From Labia minor (lineage: Eukaryota; Arthropoda; Insecta; Dermaptera; Spongiphoridae): 64,000 nt of DNA. Within the stretch, counting starts at the first letter, position 1. Each line of letters starts with the position of its first letter. A model generated the notes under the pieces. It was not told the origin of the DNA. It ran no database searches and worked only from the letters and a program-made list of their open reading frames with translations. Shown here piece by piece: positions 56,799-64,000 of this stretch. The stretch lies in contig OY720346.1 in assembly GCA_963082975.1 (NCBI GenBank), positions 42,509,296 through 42,573,295 on the forward strand. Direction: 5' to 3'. The translations under genes were made by a program, and so were the position numbers.

Positions 56799-57300
56799 TT
56801 CAAAATGTTCAAACGCGTTGCAACATCAGATGATATTGTCCCTCAAAAACGAACTCGATTTGATTATGATTTTATTTTTGAACGAATAGAAAAACCTTAC
56901 AGAATTGATGATAAAATGATTAAGACAAATTATTATGATTAAGAAAACAACAAATCAGAGAATAAAGTAGATTTAAATCTTCCCGCTATGGAAGTTAATA
57001 ATCTAAAGGAATTAAACAATAACTCTGATAATAAATGGGAGAAATTTAATTGCGACGATATAGATGACACTATTTCCGCCAATGATGTTGAAGATATAAA
57101 AGAACTTACTTTTATCAATGCCGATAAAAGAACACAATACTTCTTTCAATGATGATGGCCAAAAGAAAATGATTTCTGATGATAGTTCTACCCACAACGA
57201 TCAATCAGATCCCAATAAACCGAAATGCACAAACGATTTTTGCGGAACATCTTCCAATGATTTTTATACACTTCTTTCTGACTTTCTGATAAACTAAACT
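56799..57300 (+). pseudogene. Unidentified acidic reading frame in the 3' part of the gypsy-like insertion
   Basis: Starts MFKRVATSDDIV at 56799, interrupted by a stop near 56940, then acidic and Asn-rich (DLNLPAMEVNNLKELNN; NCDDIDDTISANDVEDIK). No recognisable domain. It lies where integrase or an extra 3' frame would be in a full gypsy element, but resembles neither. Confidence 0.3.
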
Positions 57301-57865
57301 CTCTTGTAAATTTATTAAATGACTAGAGTATTGATAACGATAAATAAATAAATTATAATTCCATTAATGTTTTTATGTTATATAATGTATATAAAAATAT
57401 TTAACAATATTTTCATATTTTTAAATTTTTTTTTATATTTAAACTTAAAAAAAATATAATATTGTATTAAAATTTATGTACATAATTATCATAAATATAT
57501 TTGACTCAACTACATTAAAAATTTCAGATTTAACAAAGAAATTTATTATTAGATTTTTTTTTTCTTTTATAATAAAATTTTTTTGTAATTTTTAAGTATT
57601 AAGGGAAAAAAATTGAAAATGTGGTAGGTAATGACCCTCATTTCTCAAAAGTTGATATAAAACTACGAATTTTGAATAATTTTCGTTCAAATTTTATTAT
57701 TCTAGCTCAAACCGTTTTTGCGAAATCTTGTCTACATACAAGCACACACAGACATTTTTCTCAACCTTAGTGAAGATGACTCAGGTACCTTCAAAACGTA
57801 TAAAAACATCAAAATCTCGACATCGAAAATTTTCGTGATGGCAATACTATCTCTGTCGAGATAGT

Positions 57866-58215
57866 AAAAAGTATGAAAAAATCACGTTACCCATAATAAA
57901 TTGGAAACTTAGTGTATCCTATATTTTAATTAAATTTCAATTTTTCACTCACTTTCAATATCAATTTCTGTTTCTCTAGTCCATTTGAGAGATTAACATC
58001 ATATTTCTAAAACTGAAGAGAGTGAGAGAGAGAGAGGAAGGGGGAGAATTTAAGACTTTAAGCTGAGTGGAATCTCTATATAAGGATCTGAAATTCTATT
58101 CCACCATGGGATTTCAGTTTGTTATTAACAGATTAAGGGTAAACGAAGGGTGTTGAATTAGAGATACCTCTTCCTCTCTCTTTAATCTAATGCTAAATTT
58201 TGCCTCATCGTGCAC
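57866..58215. other. Spacer, AG-rich in part
   Basis: A GAGAGA run near 58020-58040. A short inverted pair, GTGGAAT (about 58067) and ATTCCAC (about 58099), could form a small hairpin. No gene supported. Confidence 0.35.
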
Positions 58216-58217
58216 AG

Positions 58218-58337
58218 TGTAACTATTATAAAGTAAATGTGAATATTCAATTTGAATTCATTGCAACCACTACAAGCATTGATGACGATGATGAGAGTGT
58301 TTGTGCTCCAGTGCGAAAATCTAGATCAAATAAATAA
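58218..58337 (+). CDS. Possible terminal exon (low confidence)
   Basis: Preceded by TTTTGCCTCATCGTGCACAG, a plausible splice acceptor. Then an open frame of about 39 codons, beginning CNYYKVNVNIQFEFIATTT, with an acidic run (IDDDDES) and a basic end (VRKSRSNK) before TAA. AATAAA overlaps the stop. Codon composition looks more protein-like than the surroundings. No upstream exon could be linked and no domain is recognised, so it may be chance. Confidence 0.2.
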   Translation, partial: CNYYKVNVNIQFEFIATTTSIDDDDESVCAPVRKSRSNK

Positions 58338-59113
58338 TGTGCTAATATGATCATTCTGTTAAATTATAGGTTTCTCTATTATCTTGATATATGTATATAT
58401 ATATAAATATATATATATAGAAGAGAGAGGGAGAAAGAGAGAGAATGGGGGACTATTCATTTTAGAGAATATTTAAGCATGGATTAAAATTCTAAGCTTA
58501 TTATACACATACAAATACGTAATATTGATAGAGTTGAAATTGAGAATTGAAGAAGAAATATCTTAATATATATACATGAATAGATGAATATAAAATATTG
58601 AAAATTGTGTTTTTTGAATTTATTTTTAATACAATATGAATATACAATAAATAAAATAATCAGAATGAAATTTTCGTATAGTTTATTTAAAAAATTTAAT
58701 TAAAAAAAACACCATTTAATATTAAATAGAATATATATATTTGTACCTAATTCACGAGCCGAAGAATGTTTATAATGTTGGTATTTCTATTTTTCTAATA
58801 TTTACAATATTTCAATTGATCATATTTTGGCATTTTTAACTTATTTAACACATTGAAAACATTCACATTACGATTATATATTATCTCTATTAATTTTTAA
58901 GATTATATGTACATGTTGTCATTCATTAGCGCAAAGAATACAATACAAAGAATGTTTATAATACTTATATTTTTATTTTTCTAAATTCTAAATTCACTTT
59001 TGGATTCTAGAGATCAAGAAACACGAATATATGCAAAGAATTTTAAATTCTGAGGAATGTGTAGTCAAAAACCTTTTTTTATATATATAGATATAGCTAT
59101 ATATATATTTATA

Positions 59114-59610
59114 GTACCAGATTCACGAGCCGTCGCTCGATTCTTTACAAAAATTATTCAATATGAACTATGTATATTGTTTTAAAATTATTACAGGTTT
59201 CGCTGGGAATATTAATAAATTTGTATATAAATTTGTATAATAAATATTATCCTTTCAACTATACCTACTTATCTTATACTATAATCACACTTCTTTATTT
59301 ATATATATTTTGATACATATAAAATATTAATTACTTTCTTTTTTTGTAAATGTTGTAACAAAATGTTTTATAAGAATTTATTAAAAGTCCCTCTCTGTTC
59401 ATTCTAGTCTCTTATCTTGGTTCAGAGAACCTATTTATACATGTTTGTATTCATTGTGTCGAATATGGATGGATAGGTTCATTATAAACGTCCGAACGAA
59501 TTTATTAATATTCTCAGCCAAAACACAAATAATTTTAAAATAATATTCTCACTCAATAAGGAATAATTTTTTTAAAGAATTGAGCGGTTGCACGGTGAAC
59601 CAGGTACTAC
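59114..59610. mobile_element. MITE with AGTACC-type ends
   Basis: Left end AGTACCAGATTCACGAGCCG and right end, read inward, AGTACCTGGTTCACCGTGC, both followed by CTCRATTCTTTA. Internal subterminal segments (GGGAATATTAATAAATTTG near 59203, and its inverted partner near 59495-59515) also pair. About 497 bp, non-coding. Truncated relatives lie at 19460-19690 and near 11835 and 58744. Confidence 0.6.
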
Positions 59611-62465
59611 AATATATATATATATATATAAATATATACAATATTAATATATATATATTAATTTCTATGAAAAATATTAATATATTATCAAATATTTGTT
59701 CATAGATGAATAACTCATTTAACATAGTCAAACACTGACACGTAATCTTAACAATTATTAATTACACTCTGACTAATTAGTTAATAAAAATATTATTATT
59801 ATATTTTTTAAAAAATAATTTTTTTAACTTATACAATTAAATAAAATGATATTTCTTTACTATCTAAACATATTTTGCCAATTTGTACAATTATTTGATA
59901 ATCATTTGAATTAAATATTAAATTATATTTTTTTTAAACCATTTCATCCCTGAGCTACATTTTTGACAAATAAAATAATTGAAAAAAAAAAACATTTAAT
60001 TTAAAAAACGAATTTATTTAAAAGCAAATAATTATAAACTTTTAATAAATTTTATTGTAATAAATCCCATAAAATACAACATTATTTATTAAATTTAATT
60101 TATATTAATTAATCATTATTCGATTAGAATGAGAGGAAACTTTAGAGGAATTATTAATAGAAATAAATTTTTAGGTTTAGTACAGGCAGTGCCAGCCAGC
60201 TCTAGAATTTTGGCGATCTGTTGCTGCACAATTTTTGACGTCCATCAAATAAGCATTAAAAACAATTGATTTTATAATTTTAATTGAATAATTTTTTACA
60301 AATAGATTAATGATGTATAATATTCCAAACAACAAAATGAAATAAATATTTATTTCAATCTTACTTATTTTATTAGATTTAAGAATTATTTCTTAACAAA
60401 AAACCATGGACTTTTTGACCTGCCCTCGTATTTTAGAATTTGATTCGGTATATATTGTAAGATTTGATTTTTGATTTAAAATAAATAAATGGTTTTCTGT
60501 TGTGTGTTTTCAACCTTTTTTGGAGTAATTTTTTTTAATGTAATATTATGAGAGTTTTTAAAATAAAATAATATAAATAATTATTAATATTTTCAGATGT
60601 AACTGGAAACATCGAAAGAGAGACACATGGGACACGTAAGCCGCAGGTTGCCTATCTCTAGTTTACTAGATAGTGTACTAATTTAATAATTGGTTAGCTT
60701 GATCGGTTTTGCCTTCCTATCCCACCCAATTTTCTACCTCTATCATACAGTCGAAATTGTGTTTTTTAAGTATTTAATTATTTAATAATAAAAGATCTTA
60801 GAATAAATAAAATTTTAATAAATTATTATTTTAAGAGAGAAGATATAAGAGAAAAGTAAGGAAAAAAAAATAACTTATCAATTCTTTAGAAATTTTTTTT
60901 TATCAAAATATAAAAGAAAAAGGAATGAAAAAAAAACGAATGGTACTGATTTTCTTCACAATTTACTAACTAATCGTTTTTAAGAAAAAGTGAGCGAGAA
61001 AAAAAAAAGTTTATGGTAAAAAAAAAGAAATCAAATCAAATAAAATTTAAAAAGTACTATGCAAAACAACAACAACAAGAACAATAATACAACAAGAACA
61101 ACAAAAAAAAAGAACATAATATGTATTCTCTATTTTAATAATGAGGAAAGTTTTCTTTTTTTTAACATCTTTAAAATTTTTCTTTGAATTTTAAAAAAAA
61201 AATATTATATAAGTATAAATCTAATGTTTTTTGTTTAAACATTTAATTAGGATATAATTAAATATTTAATTAATTATAGTAGATTACAATGGATTTCAAT
61301 GTTAAAAAAAGAAATGTTTAATAATTTTTTGAAAGTCATATTTTTAGGGTCTAGAAACAATTTTAACGTTAGTCAAATGATAAAAATCTTTACTACAATA
61401 TAAAATAGAATAACTACATATTTATGTAAATATATTTTAGTACTAGTAAATGGTTAATAAAATGTTGCTTTGTTGATATAATTAATTGAATAGTACTTAG
61501 TAAATAAAATTAAATTATAAGATTTTTTTATAGGAAAAAAAACTAGTATTTTTTTAATTCAATATCTTAATTTAATTAATTAATTATAATTAATCAAAAA
61601 GATATTAATATACACATTTTAATGATGCAAAGAGATATTTATAACCGAAACATCATTATATATTATTTTATGTTTTTTTTTAATTTTGAACCATTCTAAA
61701 ACACATATACCCTCGCTCTCTGACTTTCTATTTTGGTATATTTATTTTATAGATATTTCTTGTTATTAATATCCCCATTTATTTTTATTATCAAATAAAA
61801 ATTTTAATATATTTTTTGACTTTAAAAATTGATAATAAATAAATAAATAAATAAATAAATAAATTCTTCACCAGTTTCCTTAAAGATTAGTTTTTTTTTC
61901 TTTTTCCTTTTGTGTTGTTGTTGTTTGTTGTGGTTGACAACTGATATTCATTGTTAAATATTTCATTTTCTTGCGCGTTGCAAAAAAAAGGAGGAGAGTT
62001 GGGTATAGAATGGAGATGGGGATTGAATAGAGATTGGTGTGAGTGAATGTTGTAGATGGAGGTGGGTGGGTGGTTGGTGTATTGTAAATGTCACGTTATC
62101 CACTCCCTAAAGAGGTTACGATAAATGAATCTATTGGAAAAAGATGTCGCTACTGTCAAAGGGTAGGAGGTGGGGGATGGACCAATTTCCTCATAGGTCA
62201 TCCATCAAATTTATATATAATACAAGAGATACTTGTATTATATATCGTATATAATCAATATCTATTATAAAGTAAAAGAGAATAATATATTATTTAAAAA
62301 GTATAAGATTTATTTCTTATAAATAATAGAAGAGTATTTATTGTTTTTTTTACATTTATTTATTTATATATTTAGAGTTGAACAGTTATTCAGTTGGAAA
62401 AATTACATATCATATATTTTATTTATATCTATCTATTTACATATCTATATACTCATATACTATAT
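59611..62465. other. AT-rich spacer with TE end fragments
   Basis: At 60405-60432 TTTTTGACCTGCCCTCGTA is a right terminal repeat of the mariner family seen at 16170 and 17902, with only a weakly similar interior to its left (from about 60180). At about 60630-60660 GTAAGCCGCAGGTTGCC resembles an hAT end. Mostly poly-A/T rich elsewhere. No host exon recognised. Confidence 0.4.
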
Positions 62466-62468
62466 ATA

Positions 62469-62940
62469 CTAGGGCAAGTCAATAAGTTTTTGAATTTTCC
62501 GTCTCTTAATTGAAATAGCAACTTTGTTCCACTCAACAGACAACCATCAGATGATTGGTGTCGAAATTTGAACCAGCTGTTTTTTCTTAGTTTTTGTTTG
62601 ACATCCATTAATAGCAGAACCTTGTGATTTGAGAAGAAAATGAAAAAAGTGAATTTCCATGAAAATCCATGAATTGGAATAAGAATTGCTCCCTCATCCG
62701 CCGTATTCTCCGGATTGAGCCTATTTCTTGTTTCCAAACCTCAAGAAATGACTCGGCGGAAAGAGATTTTGACTCCAACGATGTAATCATCTCACAAATA
62801 CCTATTTTGATATACTTGACAAATCTTATTTTTTGGAAGAGATAAAAAATTTGGAGAAACGTTGGACGTTGAAGTGTATTGAGCTAAAAGGATAATTTTT
62901 TATCCAAAAACCTATGTTTCATTCAAAAAGTCACGGGTTT
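62469..62940 (+). mobile_element. Short mariner derivative (irritans-like), copy 3
   Basis: The left end, CTAGGGCAAGTCAATAAG, is preceded by TA. The internal structure is the same as 17902-18410, with TTTTTGTTTGACATCCATTA, then CTCCCTCATCCGCCGTATTC (the Pro-His-Pro-Pro-Tyr-Ser block), then GAGAAACGTTGGACG. The right repeat is cut off at GTCACGGGTTTA by a TATC/TA microsatellite. Transposase 3' remnants on the plus strand are frameshifted. Confidence 0.7.
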
Positions 62941-62969
62941 ATATCTATATCTATATCTATATCTATATA

Positions 62970-63008
<39 letters not shown>

Positions 63009-63010
63009 GT
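62941..63010. repeat. TATATC / TA microsatellite
   Basis: Repeats of ATCTAT pass into a pure AT run, immediately at the truncated end of the mariner copy. Confidence 0.9.
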
Positions 63011-64000
63011 ATATCGTATAATAATATCGTATATATAGTAGGGTTATTGAAATAAATATGGTCATTATAAATAGTCGCGAGTTATTAAAAATAATAATAA
63101 TGATCTTTTTTGGATAATGTATTAAATATTGGATAATAATGGAATTCAATAGTTTATATAAAAAATACCTAAAGAAATTTGATCATTTTGATTAATATGT
63201 CGTAATTTATTGAAACTTCTATTCTAATGTGATAAATTTAATATCATAAATTTGTTATAGTAGACTTCAGAAGAATTAAAAAAAGGCTTTCATGATTTAC
63301 GGATTTTATAATACTTATGTTTATGGATAATATCCAAGTAAAAAGGTGAGAATTTTGAAAAGATTTATTACATAAATCTTTAATTATTATGGCCCGACTT
63401 GTTATATTTTTCAAATCATTCATAATTAAAGAATTTTACCTGCAAATAAAATGGATAATTTAGATAAAATTGGTGACCTTTATTATCTATCATAGTTAAT
63501 CAATCAAATTAAATTAATTTAATAATTAATAATTATTGATTTGATGTATATGTTTTATTAATAATTAGTGGTTTATGTGTGTGAGATATAATATGTATAT
63601 AATAAAATACAAAAATTTATAAATATTAATATTAATATTTTAAATATTATAATTATTATTATAATTTTTACAATTATTATTTGTATTTATTACTTAAAAT
63701 ATTAAGATAATAGTTATTTTTTTCTTAAAATTTCACTTTGTTTATCTATTTATTTATTTTATTCTTCTTACACTTCTTTGAGATTTTTTTTCTCTTGCTT
63801 CTTTTCTGTGTTGATTTTTTCTTTCTATTTCTTTTTTTTTTAACTTAATCCAACATACACACTCCCAAACAAGGATTCCATCCATCCATCCTCCCATCCA
63901 TCTTCTTAAATGGACCCACCTCCTTCCACTTTACCATTGCATCAACCCTTTCTACACACACATTTCAAAACAAACCCATTTCAACGCAATAATTGACAAT
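63011..64000. other. AT-rich spacer
   Basis: No gene or element ends recognised. A pyrimidine-rich final segment (63820-63960) has a CATC repeat near 63880-63900. Confidence 0.5.

Larger units (their letters stand above)
54518..57603 (+). mobile_element. Decayed Ty3/gypsy-like retroelement inserted in a Helentron-like element
   Basis: Borders are set by comparison with the uninterrupted family 2 copy at 35266-35860. Plus-strand coding remnants occur in the order gag core, zinc knuckles, aspartic protease and start of reverse transcriptase, which is the Ty3/gypsy order. Most of RT, RNase H and integrase are absent, and no pair of LTRs is evident. A tRNA-like B-box motif in complement (GGATTCGAAC, about 54685) lies between the left border and gag. 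The element is broken by several frame changes and stops. Confidence 0.7.
54207..57865 (-). mobile_element. Helentron-associated (DINE-1-like) element, family 2, copy 4, split by a retroelement
   Basis: Minus orientation. The 3' end (CTGGAGTGCCTCC) starts at 54207 and the family sequence runs to ACGGTCAGTTTA at about 54517. It resumes at GAAAATGTGGTAGGTAATGA (about 57615) and ends with CGAGATAGT at 57865. In copy 3 these two parts are directly adjacent, so about 3.09 kb was inserted into this copy. Confidence 0.75.

Noticed and set aside
1-64000. CRISPR array or prokaryotic defence system
   Set aside because: The repeats are simple-sequence tracts or transposons. There is no regular spacer structure and the gene architecture is eukaryotic.

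Overview
This is a stretch of eukaryotic nuclear DNA. By eye it is very AT-rich (roughly three quarters A+T, not counted). It has long simple-sequence tracts, exons with GT/AG borders separated by kilobase-scale introns, and a dense, nested population of transposable elements. I see no operons, bacterial signals, rRNA genes or complete tRNA genes. The mix of internally deleted mariner elements, hAT elements with 8-bp target duplications, Helentron-like non-coding elements, LINE fragments of the endonuclease/reverse-transcriptase type and a Ty3/gypsy-like element points to an invertebrate, most likely an arthropod. I cannot name the species.

The only host gene I can support runs on the minus strand over the left quarter. 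Three exons are visible (15730-15569, 12149-11966 and 5064-4921 in transcript order). They have compatible splice phases and encode a cysteine-rich extracellular module followed by a nearly complete CUB domain that spans two exons. The gene continues past the left edge and probably starts to the right of exon 15569-15730. Its introns (about 3.4 and 6.9 kb) are filled with repeats.

From about 16 kb rightward the window is a transposon landscape. 16-24 kb holds three short mariner derivatives, a pogo-like element, a perfect 63-bp-arm palindrome and an 821-bp solo LTR inserted in a mariner copy. 24.5-29.6 kb holds a GC-rich repeat island, one full-length copy of the first Helentron-like family and two of the second. 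30.6-35 kb is a large imperfect inverted duplication whose outer ends are LINE 3' tails carrying a chain of GC-rich hairpins. 35-40 kb holds another copy of the second Helentron-like family and a long-TIR element. 40.9-44.2 kb is a young, non-autonomous LTR retrotransposon with almost identical LTRs. 46.9-49.05 kb holds head-to-head LINE fragments and a second full-length copy of the first Helentron-like family. 50.6-53.3 kb holds two tRNA-derived SINEs. 54.2-57.9 kb is a Helentron-like element split by a decayed gypsy-like element, which itself carries a small hAT-like insertion in gag. 57.9-64 kb is mostly AT-rich spacer with small MITEs and one more mariner derivative.

The most notable observation is that two otherwise different non-coding repeat families share one architecture: a 5' subterminal inverted repeat, an internal microsatellite, a 3' subterminal inverted repeat, then a short terminal stem-loop. 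That is the known layout of Helentron-associated (DINE-1-like) elements. All element calls come from reading the sequence by eye, without database searches.
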